64,000 nt of DNA from Halopseudomonas sp002296055. Its GTDB lineage: Bacteria > Pseudomonadota > Gammaproteobacteria > Pseudomonadales > Pseudomonadaceae. The stretch lies in the NCBI RefSeq assembly GCF_050876985.1, contig NZ_JBPAPP010000002.1, one strand, 5' to 3'. Positions 50,301 to 59,360 of this stretch are shown piece by piece. The position numbers and the translations under genes are program-made. The notes beneath the pieces were generated by a model. It searched no databases, was not told where the DNA came from, and saw nothing but the letters and a program-made list of their open reading frames with translations. The stretch's first letter is position 1. Every line of letters begins with the position of its first letter.

Positions 50301-50851
50301 TGGTGCCTGCAAAAAACCTGCGTGCCGCACTGCTGACGAGCCTTTGGCTCGCCAGCAGTGCGGTCGTAGCCTGCAGCTATGATGGGCGGCCGCAGGATCT
50401 TAAGGCAGCCCACCCGCAATCAATGTCTGTGGCTCTTGCCATTCATCAGTCATACCAAGACGGCATTGTGAGTCGGCCTGCGCCGTTGATGGGCGGTTTT
50501 GGTATGCGTCGTGCTCAGCATCATCTGAGCCGGCTGGCCGAGGCCATTCCTGCAACTAACGACGTGCCTGCATTTACGCTCTTGCTGGTAGAGCCTGGAC
50601 TGTGGAGCCGTTACGGCGAGCAGTTGGAGATGCATATCTCACCGGACTCAGGTGAGGTTGCGGTGATTACCGGCGAAGGGCCGCTTCTGGCAATGTCAAA
50701 GGGAGCGCTGGATTTTGATCAGGCGCTTGAGCGCGGCTTACTTCGCGTAGAGGGCGAGGAGCAAGATAGAGCGCGGGTTATTCAGGGGCTTAGAGCGGCA
50801 GCCGCGCTCATGGCCAACCCTGAAAAATCCGACTCTGTGGCTCTGCGCTAG
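50300..50851 (+). CDS. putative lipoprotein coupled to the alkyl sulfatase gene
   Basis: ATG at 50300 overlaps the sulfatase stop (TGATG), so translation is coupled. The 183-residue protein has a signal peptide ending in SSAVVAC, a lipobox-like VVAC with Cys near 25, followed by SYDG. The mature part has no motif I recognise. Coupling suggests help with export, folding or substrate handling of the sulfatase. A strong terminator follows. Lipidation is inferred from the lipobox. Confidence 0.75.
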   Translation: MVPAKNLRAALLTSLWLASSAVVACSYDGRPQDLKAAHPQSMSVALAIHQSYQDGIVSRPAPLMGGFGMRRAQHHLSRLAEAIPATNDVPAFTLLLVEPGLWSRYGEQLEMHISPDSGEVAVITGEGPLLAMSKGALDFDQALERGLLRVEGEEQDRARVIQGLRAAAALMANPEKSDSVALR

Positions 50852-50883
50852 CACAAGTTAGTCGTGTGATAGGCTAAAGCAGC

Positions 50884-50911
50884 AAAGCCGGGCGATCAGC
50901 CCGGCTTTTTT
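50884..50911 (+). terminator. terminator after the alkyl sulfatase operon
   Basis: GCCGGGC (50887-50893), loop GATCA, GCCCGGC (50899-50905) and six T residues form a standard intrinsic terminator 33 bases after the stop codon. A-residues on the left pair with the T-run, so it may also work weakly on the minus strand. Confidence 0.85.
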
Positions 50912-50969
50912 GTAGGCTGCGCCCCAATCATCACGTAGCCAAGATTCCATGCCTACACTCAGCCGTGTG

Positions 50970-51569
50970 TCAACCGTCTGAGGAATTTATAACCGCGCAC
51001 CTCAGCTCTCCCCGGGTGAGCGACAAGAGTTGCTGCTGCAATGCATCAGCTGCGGTAGCGGGCAAACTCACTTGCAAGCACACCGTCTCAGTGTGGTTTA
51101 CCTCAATTAGCTCTCCCCCAAGCTCGGCAATCAAGTTGCGCGCTATGCCCTCATGGGCGTAGGCCAGCTCGCACGAGAGCATTTGAGTGGGAATGTATTC
51201 AACCTTCTCGGCCTGCAAAAGCGCCTGGGCGACGGCATCGGTGTAGGCTCGCACCAGGCCGCCAGCACCCAGTTTAACGCCGCCGAAATAGCGCACTACG
51301 GTGGCGAGCACGCCGTCGAGCTGCTGATGGCGCAACACATCCAGCATCGGTCGCCCTGCGGTGCCCGAGGGTTCTCCATCGTCCACCGCCGCGCTATGCC
51401 CGCCCGCCAGCAGCGCCCAGCACACATGGGCACAGCCCGGATGCTCTGCGCGCAACTCATTCACGCGTGCCTGGGCAGCGGCGCGGTCGGCAATGGGTTC
51501 AACACAGGCAAGAAAGCGGCTTTTGCGGATTTCCAGCGAGCTGGTAACGGGGTGGGCAAGGCTGTACAT
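50970..51569 (-). CDS. YigZ/IMPACT-family protein
   Basis: The 199-residue protein has the IMPACT block AAVDDGEPSGTAGRPML near 60-77 and VVRYFGGVKLGAGGLVRAY (near 90-108), both diagnostic. A C-terminal DUF1949-like ferredoxin-fold domain follows. Bacterial YigZ is a small soluble protein of uncertain function; the eukaryotic relative regulates translation through Gcn1. It stands alone here, converging on the sulfatase operon. Confidence 0.9.
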   Translation of the reverse strand: MYSLAHPVTSSLEIRKSRFLACVEPIADRAAAQARVNELRAEHPGCAHVCWALLAGGHSAAVDDGEPSGTAGRPMLDVLRHQQLDGVLATVVRYFGGVKLGAGGLVRAYTDAVAQALLQAEKVEYIPTQMLSCELAYAHEGIARNLIAELGGELIEVNHTETVCLQVSLPATAADALQQQLLSLTRGELRCAVINSSDG

Positions 51570-51653
51570 GCCGCAAGGATAACCCGGCGGCGGTAGCGTA
51601 GTCAGCGTCTGGCAAGGAACACGGGCGCGAACACACCCGTGGCTTTGTCCGCC

Positions 51654-52079
51654 CTACCGCCCCTTGCCTGTTGTTGGTTTATCGCGCGTCGCTCGATTGG
51701 GTTTGCTGCCCCGGGTGACACCCCCAGAAGCTTTGCTGCTTGCCTTATAGCCGGGCGCTGGCTCTGCCATATGCGGTTGCGGCGCCAGTGCCATGCTGGT
51801 CTGTCCGGGCGCTGGCGCTTTCATCAGGCCAAGACGCAAACCAAACTTGCGCAGAATGGCATCGAGCGTGTTGAGGGTCGGATTACCCTTGTCCGTTTCC
51901 AACTGGTACAAAGCTCGCGTAGACATGCTGCACATCTTGGCGAACGTTTCCTGATCAAAACCTGTTATCTCCAAGCGCAACCTGCGGATCGCCACGCCAA
52001 GAGTGATGTCGCCTGCGGCGTGCTGCAGCATGATCTCGTCAATCAGTTGCCTGCGCTGTTCTCCGCTATTGGTGCTCAT
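51654..52079 (-). CDS. hipB: HipB-like antitoxin/regulator, downstream of hipA
   Basis: The 141-residue protein has an HTH of the Cro/C1 type: FDQETFAKMCSMSTRALYQLE (split at CSMS, near 45-65) followed by NPTLNTLDAILRKFGL. The tail from about 100 is disordered and rich in Lys, Arg, Ser and Thr. The ATG at 52079 overlaps the hipA stop (ATGA) and has GGGAG 5 bases upstream. It should neutralise the HipA kinase and repress the promoter. Unlike canonical hipBA, the antitoxin gene is second. A start at 52091 is possible. Confidence 0.8.
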   Translation of the reverse strand: MSTNSGEQRRQLIDEIMLQHAAGDITLGVAIRRLRLEITGFDQETFAKMCSMSTRALYQLETDKGNPTLNTLDAILRKFGLRLGLMKAPAPGQTSMALAPQPHMAEPAPGYKASSKASGGVTRGSKPNRATRDKPTTGKGR

Positions 52080-53392
52080 AGCAACTCCCATTGCCGTAGG
52101 TGCTTGTCCAAGTCATTCACCGGCAGCCTCTCGTTCTGCCGGACATCCAACGGCATCTGTACGAGCATGTCAGGCAGCGCTCTGAACTCCCTGGCAGCCT
52201 CACGTATACGCTCATAGAGTTCATCCGGGGCGTACCAACGTGCGAACTTTGCGCAGGCCTCTCTCCAAGCCGGACTTCCTCGCTTTTCTGCTTCCCACTT
52301 CGTTGCCCTGGTGATGCCTTCTGCATCCAGCACCATCGGGGCCAAATCGTAAATCGGGGCCAAATCAAACCTGCCAGCATGGCGGAATACGGCGATATTG
52401 CGACCGTGGTTATCGCTGTTGCCCAAGATGCGGTTGAGCAGATCACGGCGGATGTATTCAAAAATCAGCTCTGGCACCTCCGTATCTTGTCCGCTTGCGC
52501 ACCAGAGCTCAATTAGCCGCGCCAACACAACTTCATGCTGAAGCCTGGCGCCCGGCTCAGTGTTACCCAGCAGGGAGTACACCGACTCAACCGGGATGCG
52601 TTCCACTCCTCCAGCCCGCACAAAGCGGTCAAAACGGGGCATCCATAGGCTTGGCTTCTCGGCCTCTTCCAGGCTTAAACCGACAGTGGGTACGGTGCTC
52701 AAGCCCAACCGAGCGACGGCGTTATAGTAATGATATTCAGCGCGGAGAATGTTCTTGTCGTTCTCCGTCACCTTATTGCGCGCAAACTTGACCAGCCAGT
52801 GCGCCTGCGCGAGTTTGTCATCGAGCATGGCGTCGGCGTAAAACTGGCCGTCGCAGCCCTCTACCAGCAACAACTTTGGCGCCTCCCCCTGCGCCCCCGT
52901 CGCGCCGCCCAAGGCTGCGCCAGCTTCGTAGGCGTACTCAAGAAAGTCATTGCTGCGCTCAACAATGTCCTGACGAGCAAATGCCTCGCTCCCCGTATTC
53001 TCCAAGGCCTCTGCGGACTCCTTTACCCGCAAGTTGCCGATAGCCGAGGGTGTACATCGGCCAAGCAGAAACCAATCAGTATCGACGCCATCGGGCTTTT
53101 CATCATGAAAACGCTTGAGCAGCGACCTTTTGGCATGACCTGCTGGAATGATGTCGTAAACAAAGGCCGGTAAGCCTTTGCTATCCACCGGATTCCAGCT
53201 GACAGGCAAGTTAACGCTAACGGCATATTCGAAGATGCTATCGGTCGCCTCAACAAATTCTCCCAAATAGGTAGTTTTGTAGGAGGCGGTCATGCGTACA
53301 TCCGCAATAGAGCCCGGATTAGATAGGCTCAATTCCAAGGCATCGTGCCATTGGCCGTTGGCATGGGTTTGTATCGTCAGGGCTTGGTGCAT
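52076..53392 (-). CDS. hipA: HipA-like serine/threonine kinase toxin
   Basis: The 438-residue protein has the HipA C-terminal kinase: GATGAQGEAPKLLL near 165 (P-loop region), catalytic GNSDNHGRNIAV near 324 with D327, and the metal-binding DLAPIYDLAPM near 343. The N-terminal couple_hipA region is present. HipA phosphorylates GltX and causes persistence in E. coli; other members have other targets. The motifs look complete, so it may be active. ATG 53392 is preferred although its ribosome binding site is weak; GTG 53404 is open. It is the first gene of the pair, with hipB second. Confidence 0.85.
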   Translation of the reverse strand: MHQALTIQTHANGQWHDALELSLSNPGSIADVRMTASYKTTYLGEFVEATDSIFEYAVSVNLPVSWNPVDSKGLPAFVYDIIPAGHAKRSLLKRFHDEKPDGVDTDWFLLGRCTPSAIGNLRVKESAEALENTGSEAFARQDIVERSNDFLEYAYEAGAALGGATGAQGEAPKLLLVEGCDGQFYADAMLDDKLAQAHWLVKFARNKVTENDKNILRAEYHYYNAVARLGLSTVPTVGLSLEEAEKPSLWMPRFDRFVRAGGVERIPVESVYSLLGNTEPGARLQHEVVLARLIELWCASGQDTEVPELIFEYIRRDLLNRILGNSDNHGRNIAVFRHAGRFDLAPIYDLAPMVLDAEGITRATKWEAEKRGSPAWREACAKFARWYAPDELYERIREAAREFRALPDMLVQMPLDVRQNERLPVNDLDKHLRQWELL

Positions 53393-53486
53393 TGCGGCAA
53401 CCACAATCGGAACTAAGATGCTGAAAGACTATGCCACAACCATAAAACCAGCAATATAAATCTTACAGAACACACAAAACCGCAAA

Positions 53487-53508
53487 AATCAGCACTTTAA
53501 TACTGATT
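53487..53508. promoter_or_regulatory. AATCAG-N10-CTGATT dyad upstream of hipA
   Basis: AATCAG (53487-53492) and CTGATT (53503-53508) form an inverted repeat with a 10-base AT-rich spacer, about 95 bases before the hipA start. HipB proteins bind such spaced dyads. It is the only dyad I see in the AT-rich gap. Confidence 0.4.
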
Positions 53509-53582
53509 CACCCTCGAAAACGACTCCTACGCAGAGCATGAGAGCGATCGGCAGCACGCCGGCGTGGCTCCTGCGCCCATAA

Positions 53583-53609
53583 AAAAGCCGGGCGCAAGGC
53601 CCGGCTTTT
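53583..53609. terminator. bidirectional terminator after the large acyl-CoA dehydrogenase gene
   Basis: GCCGGGC (53587-53593) and GCCCGGC (53599-53605), with AAAA/TTTT extensions and a GCAAG loop, lie 17 bases beyond the minus-strand stop. T-runs are present on both strands. Confidence 0.8.
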
Positions 53610-53625
53610 CAGTGCAGCAACCAGA

Positions 53626-55425
53626 TCAGAAGCAATCCAGCGGCATGTCCAACGTGGTGCGGTCGGCGCTGCGTAGCACCTCTGCCAGCGCCAGCGGCTT
53701 GGGCAGCTCGTAACGCAGGAAGTAGTCGCAGGCGTTGAGCTTGCCTTGGTAGAAGCTCGCCGGGCGCTCGCCGCCGTTCTGCAGACCACGCAGAGCAGCT
53801 TGCGCCTGACGCAGCCAGAGCCAGCCGACAACCAGATGGCCGAAGCACTCCATGTACAGGTAGGCGTTGGCCAGCGCGCGATCGGGTTCGTTCTTCTTCA
53901 TCGCCTGCAGGGCTTCAGTCACGCCTTCGACGGTGCTCAGCGCAGCACTCAGCAGCTCGGCGTTGGCCTTCAGCTCAGCGACACTTGCACACTCGTCCAG
54001 CGTGGCGCGGATGCGGGTCAGCAGACTCTGGTAGAAACGGCCACCGGCCATGGTGACCTTACGGCCCAGTAGGTCCCGACCCTGAATGCCGTGGGTGCCT
54101 TCATGGATCGGGTTCAGGCGGTTGTCGCGGTAGAACTGCTCAACCGGGTACTCACGGGTGTAGCCGTAGCCACCGTGTACCTGAATCGCCAGGCTGTTGG
54201 CTTCCAGACAGAACTGCGACGGCCAGGATTTGACGATGGGCGTCAGCAGGTCGAGCAGGCCAGCGGCCTCTTCACGCACAGCGGCGTCCGGCGAGTGCTT
54301 CTTCTCGTCGACCAGCGTCGAGGAAAACAGGCACAGCGACAGACCGCCTTCGACGAAGGCTTTCTGCGCGAGAAGCAGACGACGGATGTCGGCGTGCTGA
54401 ACCAGCGGAATCATCGGGGTGTTCGGGTCACGCTCTGCCATGCCACGGCCCTGGGTACGCTCACGGGCGTATTCCAGTGCGTGCAGGTAACCGGTGTAAC
54501 CCAGCATGACCGAACCCAGACCCACACCGATACGCGCCTCGTTCATCATGTGGAACATGCCTGCCAGGCCGTTGTGCGGCTCACCGACCAGGTAGCCGAC
54601 CGCCCCGCCCTTCTCACCGAAGTTGAGCATGGTGGAGGTGGTGCCACGGTAACCCATCTTGTGAATCAGGCCAGCCAGCTGAACGTCGTTGCGCTCGCCA
54701 AGGCTGCCGTCGTCGTTGACCAGGAACTTGGGCACAATAAACAGCGAGATGCCCTTTGCGCCGGGCGGTGCGTCAGGCAGCTTGGCCAGCACCAGGTGAA
54801 CGATGTTTTCGCTCAGTTCGTGGTCACCGGCGGAGATGAAGATCTTGTTGCCGCTGATGCGGTAGGTGCCGTCGTCCTGTGGCACAGCGCGGGACTTGAT
54901 GTCACCCAGCGAAGAGCCGGCATGCGGCTCGGTCAGGCACATGGTGCCGAAGAAGCGGCCAGCCATCATCGGCTCAGCGTAGCGCTGCTTCTGCTCGTCG
55001 GTGCCGTGCGCCATGATCAGGTTGCAGGCGGCGATGGTCAGACCGGCGTATGCCTGAGTGCTGACGTTGGCGCCCTTGATAAGGCCGATACAGGTCTGGG
55101 AGACAGCCGCCGGTAGCTGCATGCCGCCACGCTCATAGTCCTGCGAGGCCGCCATCAGGCCGGTATCACGCAGCACGGCCAGCGCCTCGGAGACTTCCGG
55201 GCGAATAACGACTTTGCCGTTCTCGAAGCGCGGTTCGTCTTCATCACACAGGCGGTTGTGCGGTGCGAAGGTTTCGCTCGCGACCTTCAGCGCCAGCTCA
55301 ATGGCAGCGTCAAAGGTGTCGCGACTGTGGTCTTCGTAACGCGGAAATTGGGTAAAACGCTCGATATCCAGCATTTCATAGAGCAGAAACGAGAGATCGT
55401 CGGTATTGATGATTTTCTGGGACAC
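53626..55425 (-). CDS. acyl-CoA dehydrogenase with extended C-terminal domain
   Basis: The 599-residue enzyme performs the first FAD-dependent step of fatty-acid beta-oxidation. MCLTEPHAGSSLGDIKS near 160 and FISAGDHELSENIVHL near 198 are the flavin and substrate regions; the catalytic glutamate lies in IHEGTHGIQG near 428. The extra C-terminal domain of about 130 residues marks the long FadE5-like group. The start is GTG 55425, with GAGG 8 bases upstream. The thiolase gene is upstream on the same strand, separated by a repeat-rich spacer, so both probably serve one pathway. Confidence 0.9.
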   Translation of the reverse strand: MSQKIINTDDLSFLLYEMLDIERFTQFPRYEDHSRDTFDAAIELALKVASETFAPHNRLCDEDEPRFENGKVVIRPEVSEALAVLRDTGLMAASQDYERGGMQLPAAVSQTCIGLIKGANVSTQAYAGLTIAACNLIMAHGTDEQKQRYAEPMMAGRFFGTMCLTEPHAGSSLGDIKSRAVPQDDGTYRISGNKIFISAGDHELSENIVHLVLAKLPDAPPGAKGISLFIVPKFLVNDDGSLGERNDVQLAGLIHKMGYRGTTSTMLNFGEKGGAVGYLVGEPHNGLAGMFHMMNEARIGVGLGSVMLGYTGYLHALEYARERTQGRGMAERDPNTPMIPLVQHADIRRLLLAQKAFVEGGLSLCLFSSTLVDEKKHSPDAAVREEAAGLLDLLTPIVKSWPSQFCLEANSLAIQVHGGYGYTREYPVEQFYRDNRLNPIHEGTHGIQGRDLLGRKVTMAGGRFYQSLLTRIRATLDECASVAELKANAELLSAALSTVEGVTEALQAMKKNEPDRALANAYLYMECFGHLVVGWLWLRQAQAALRGLQNGGERPASFYQGKLNACDYFLRYELPKPLALAEVLRSADRTTLDMPLDCF

Positions 55426-55446
55426 GGAAAATTCCTCTGGAATTTT

Positions 55447-55547
55447 AGCTGCAAGCTTCAAGCGGCAAGCAGCAAGCCGAACCCGAAAAGCGAAACCCGA
55501 GCATGGCCCGGGTTTGCTTGCAGTTTACGGCTTGCAGCTTGCGGCTG
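55447..55547. repeat. inverted GCAAGC / GCTTGC repeat arms with inner hairpin
   Basis: The left arm (55447-55479) carries GCAAGC-type heptads and the right arm (55514-55547) the reverse GCTTGC-type. Between them AAACCCG (55493-55499) and CGGGTTT (55509-55515) form a further stem. The whole block could fold into a long structure in the thiolase/dehydrogenase intercistronic gap. Confidence 0.5.
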
Positions 55548-55550
55548 GGA

Positions 55551-56735
55551 TCAGACGATCTCGAACAGACCGGCTGCGCCCTGGCCGCCACCGATGCACA
55601 TGGTGACAACCACGTACTTGACGCCGCGGCGCTTGCCTTCGATCAGCGCGTGACCAGTCAGGCGCGAACCGGTTACACCGTAGGGGTGACCGATAGCGAT
55701 GGAGCCACCGTTGACGTTCAGGTTTTCAGCCGGGATGCCCAGCTTGTCGCGGCAGTAGACAACCTGAGAAGCGAAGGCTTCGTTCAGCTCCCACAGGCCG
55801 ATGTCGTCCATCTTCAGGCCGTTACGCTCCAGCAGACGCGGAATGGCGAAGACCGGGCCGATGCCCATTTCGTCAGGCTCGCAACCGGCAACGGCGAAGC
55901 CACGGAAGATACCCATCGGCTCAACGTTCAGTTGCTCGGCAACCTTGCTGTTCATAACGGTACAGACAGACGCACCGTCAGACAGCTGGCTGGCGTTACC
56001 AGCGGTGATGAAGTTGCCCGGGCCACGCACGGCTTGCAGGGAGGACAGACCTTCCAGGGTGGTGCTCGGACGGTTGCACTCGTCACGATCCAGCACTACT
56101 TCCTGGTCGGAGATCTCGCCCGTTTCCTTGTTCTGAACCTTCATGATGGTCTTGAACGGCACGATTTCGTCGGCGAACTTGCCGCTTTGCTGACCGGCAG
56201 CAACGCGCTGCTGGCTCAGCAGGGAGTACTCGTCCTGAGACTCACGGCTAACGTTGTAGCGCTGGGCTACGATGTCGGCCGTTTCGATCATGGACAGGTA
56301 CAGCTCCGGCTTGTTCTTCATGATCCACTCGTTGGTACCGTGGAACATGTTGATCTTGTCGTTCTGGCACAGGCTGATGGACTCCACGCCGCCGGCAACG
56401 ATAGCCGGGATCTTTTCGCTGACAACACGCTGGGCAGCGATGGCGATGGACTGCAGACCCGAGCTGCAGAAGCGGTTCAGGGACATACCGGCAGTCGTGA
56501 CCGGCAGACCGCCACGGATGGCAGCCAGACGCGCCATGTTTTTGCCCTGAGCACCTTCGTGGAAGGTTGCGCCGAGGATCACGTCTTCAACCAGCGCCGG
56601 ATCGATACCTGCACGCTTGACGGCTTCTTCGATGACGAAACCGGCCATGTCGACACTGTGGGTGTTGTTCAGTGCGCCACGGTAGGACTTGCCCAGGCCG
56701 GTACGGGCCGTGGATACGATAACTGCGTCTGTCAT
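55551..56735 (-). CDS. acetyl-CoA C-acyltransferase (thiolase)
   Basis: The 394-residue thiolase has the acyl-accepting C90 in NRFCSSGLQS, the His in GHPYGVTGSR near 350, and the second Cys in CIGGGQGAA near 380, so the active site is complete. It can cleave 3-ketoacyl-CoA in beta-oxidation or work in the synthetic direction. AGGAG lies 8 bases before the ATG. The large acyl-CoA dehydrogenase follows it on the same strand. It lacks an adjacent FadB, so it is not the canonical fadBA operon. Confidence 0.93.
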   Translation of the reverse strand: MTDAVIVSTARTGLGKSYRGALNNTHSVDMAGFVIEEAVKRAGIDPALVEDVILGATFHEGAQGKNMARLAAIRGGLPVTTAGMSLNRFCSSGLQSIAIAAQRVVSEKIPAIVAGGVESISLCQNDKINMFHGTNEWIMKNKPELYLSMIETADIVAQRYNVSRESQDEYSLLSQQRVAAGQQSGKFADEIVPFKTIMKVQNKETGEISDQEVVLDRDECNRPSTTLEGLSSLQAVRGPGNFITAGNASQLSDGASVCTVMNSKVAEQLNVEPMGIFRGFAVAGCEPDEMGIGPVFAIPRLLERNGLKMDDIGLWELNEAFASQVVYCRDKLGIPAENLNVNGGSIAIGHPYGVTGSRLTGHALIEGKRRGVKYVVVTMCIGGGQGAAGLFEIV

Positions 56736-56788
56736 GTGTTTAGCTCCTGTTGTAATTCGAGTACTTCAGCCTACTGCCAAGGTTACCC

Positions 56789-58123
56789 TCAGCTGGGCTG
56801 AGCCTGTTGTTCACCCCAGCGTGTCAGCGTGTCCCGTGCCTCTCGGTAGGGTTTTAGCCCCATAGCGAGAAGGATGATAGAGCCCACGGTTATCACGCTG
56901 GCAACGATGAATATGGAATAACGCACCGCCATGTCGTCCTGGAACACATAGTCGGTAAACAGGGCAACGGCGGTCGGGCCGATACCCAGGCCAATCAGGG
57001 TGATGGTGAACAGGTAGATCGCCGATGCCTGCCCGCGCATGGCGTTGGGCATGATCTCCTGAATGGCCGCCGGAGCAACGCCAAAGGGCATTGCCACGGT
57101 AAAGACGTTAAAGAACATGATGGTCCACAGCAGCGGCATGTTGTCGACCAGGTACACTACGTTGCACAGCAGGGTCAGGATAGCCGACAGCAGACCGACC
57201 CGCATATTGGCATCCAGACAGCCACGCTGCGCCAGAAAATCCGCCAGACGTCCACCGAATACGATCCCCAGCGAGCCGGCTACCATGACCAGCGAGCCGT
57301 AGTAGATGCCCACCTCACCGGGCGTCAGCCCGTGGTTGCGGATGAAGAAGGTCGGAATCCACGCCGACGCGCCGTAGGAGGCAAACGACAGACAGGCAAA
57401 CCCGAAGTTGTGGCACAGCACCGCCTTGCGAATACCCAGCAGGTAGTTGGCAACATCCTTGAGCGGTACCGCCACACCAGCGCCAATACCCTTGCGCGTC
57501 GGCTCCTTGATGGCCAGCAGCACCAAACAGAACATCAGGCCAACGGCGCCTAGTACCAGGAAGATCAGCTGCCAAGGACGCACCTCGCCAAACACCGGCA
57601 ACACCATCGCGCCACGCGCGTTAGCCCAGGTCACCACGATACCGCCCAGCAGAAACGCGGCACCGGCACCAAGGTAAATACCCATCGCGTACACACTGAT
57701 GGCCGTAGCGCGGCGATTGGGGGCAAAGCTGTCGGCGATCAGCGAGTACGCCGCTGGCGACAGCGCCGCTTCACCCGCGCCCACACCAATACGACCAATA
57801 ATGAAGTGCCAATACTGCTGAGCCAGACCACAGAACGCGGTCATCAAGCTCCATACCGCAACACCACCGGCAATCAACCCACGGCGGCTCTTGCTGTCCG
57901 CAATCCGCCCCAGCGGAATCCCGGCTACGGTATAAAAGATGGCGAAAGACAACCCCATCAGCAGGCTCATTTCAGTGTCACTGATCTGCAGGTCGCGGCG
58001 AATCGGCTCAACCAACAGGTTCAAAATTTGTCGATCTACAAAGGAAAGAACATAGGCAACCAGCAAGATACCAACGGTCAACCAAGCCCGCACCGGCGAC
58101 GGATAGCTATTGTTCTCGGTCAC
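56789..58123 (-). CDS. MFS transporter, spinster-like
   Basis: The 444-residue inner-membrane protein shows 12 hydrophobic segments, SFVDRQILNLLVEPIRRDL near residue 27 (typical of spinster-like and aromatic-acid MFS proteins) and PLGRIADSKSRR near 75 (motif A). The start is GTG 58123, with AAGGAG 6 bases upstream. It lies just upstream of the thiolase gene on the same strand and may import the substrate of the fatty-acid-like pathway; this is inference. Confidence 0.88.
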   Translation of the reverse strand: MTENNSYPSPVRAWLTVGILLVAYVLSFVDRQILNLLVEPIRRDLQISDTEMSLLMGLSFAIFYTVAGIPLGRIADSKSRRGLIAGGVAVWSLMTAFCGLAQQYWHFIIGRIGVGAGEAALSPAAYSLIADSFAPNRRATAISVYAMGIYLGAGAAFLLGGIVVTWANARGAMVLPVFGEVRPWQLIFLVLGAVGLMFCLVLLAIKEPTRKGIGAGVAVPLKDVANYLLGIRKAVLCHNFGFACLSFASYGASAWIPTFFIRNHGLTPGEVGIYYGSLVMVAGSLGIVFGGRLADFLAQRGCLDANMRVGLLSAILTLLCNVVYLVDNMPLLWTIMFFNVFTVAMPFGVAPAAIQEIMPNAMRGQASAIYLFTITLIGLGIGPTAVALFTDYVFQDDMAVRYSIFIVASVITVGSIILLAMGLKPYREARDTLTRWGEQQAQPS

Positions 58124-58268
58124 GCCATGCTCCTTCTTGTAGTTAAATTATCAGCATCTTGAGCCTATCAGGTTCGCACTGCGAAAGTCGATTTCAAAAT
58201 ATTGAGATAAATCTACCCAATGCGAACCCATCACCCAAGACTATTCACGCACCAACCGGAGCCCAACA

Positions 58269-59360
58269 ATGCCCTCTGTTCCGCTGCTGCTGGCCGGCGC
58301 CGGCCATGCCCACCTGGTTACCCTGCAGCGCTGGCGCGCCCAGGCATACCGTGCGCCAGCCGGCAGTTGCCTGATCAACCCCACTGCGCAGGCCTGGTAC
58401 TCCGGCATGCTGCCCGGCCTGCTGGCTGGTCGATGGCAGGCAGAGCAATGCTGCGTTGAGCTGGCGCCCTTGTGCGCCGCCGTTGGCGTATCGCTGCAGC
58501 TTGGCGAGATCACCCAACTAGACGCCAACACCCAGCAGGTTCAGTTGGCCGACCAAAGCCGGCTACGCTGGCAGTGGCTGTCGCTGGGCGTGGGAGGTAC
58601 TCCACAGGCACCCGTAGATAACGATCACAGCATTGCCCTGTTGCCGGCCAAGCCATTTGCCGGGCTGTATCAGCAGTGCCGTGTCTGGCAGCAACAGGAC
58701 GCACCACAGCGGTTGGCGATCATCGGCGGCGGAGCCGCTGCGGTAGAGCTGGCCTTGGCGCTAGCCAGGTTGCTACCGGCAACGCAGTTAAGCCTGTTCA
58801 GTGCAGGGCCCCTGTTAGCGGCCCTGCCAGCACGCGCGGCCAACCTGGTACGCCCCCTGCTGCGTCAGCGAGGCATCAGTTACCACGAGGGCGTAACCAT
58901 CACTGCCATCCAGAGCGGCCAGCTGTGGCGAGACACCCAGGCGATTAGCGGAGCCGACGCGGCACTGCTGGCAAGCGGTAATATAGCGCCACGCTGGCTC
59001 GCAGAGAGCGCCATAACCTACGATGCGACGGGTGCCGTGCGCATCCAGCCCAATTTGCAAAGCGGCAGTCACCCGAGGATATTCGCTACCGGCGACTGCG
59101 CCAGCCTGCCAGATTGTCCGCACAACGGTGTGCAAGCGGTGAGACAGGGCGCAGTGCTGGCTGAGAACCTTAGCCAAGTCCTGTCCGGCGGCCAGGCGAC
59201 ACGCCCGTTCAAGCCTTCGCGCCATAGCCTGGCCCTGCTGGCGACAGCGGACGAGCAGGCAATTGCTATCCGCAACGGCCTCGCCCTGCGCAGCCGCCTG
59301 GCCCTCATGCTAAAGGACAGGCTGGATAACGGCTTTATCCGCACCCTGCGCGGCGACTGA
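58269..59360 (+). CDS. FAD-dependent oxidoreductase like the N-terminal part of SelD fusions
   Basis: The 363-residue protein begins with LLLAGAGHAHLVTLQRW, characteristic of the pyridine nucleotide-disulfide oxidoreductase domain often fused to selenide water dikinase (Nterm_to_SelD type). A second GxGxxG (AIIGGGAAAVE, near 158) is the NAD(P) site, and FATGDCASLPDCPHNGVQAVRQG near 275-297 (split at DCPH) is the flavin motif. It is NDH-2-like. Here it stands alone, with no SelD part. GGAG lies 7 bases before the ATG. Role unknown; quinone or sulfur/selenium redox are candidates. Confidence 0.82.
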   Translation: MPSVPLLLAGAGHAHLVTLQRWRAQAYRAPAGSCLINPTAQAWYSGMLPGLLAGRWQAEQCCVELAPLCAAVGVSLQLGEITQLDANTQQVQLADQSRLRWQWLSLGVGGTPQAPVDNDHSIALLPAKPFAGLYQQCRVWQQQDAPQRLAIIGGGAAAVELALALARLLPATQLSLFSAGPLLAALPARAANLVRPLLRQRGISYHEGVTITAIQSGQLWRDTQAISGADAALLASGNIAPRWLAESAITYDATGAVRIQPNLQSGSHPRIFATGDCASLPDCPHNGVQAVRQGAVLAENLSQVLSGGQATRPFKPSRHSLALLATADEQAIAIRNGLALRSRLALMLKDRLDNGFIRTLRGD

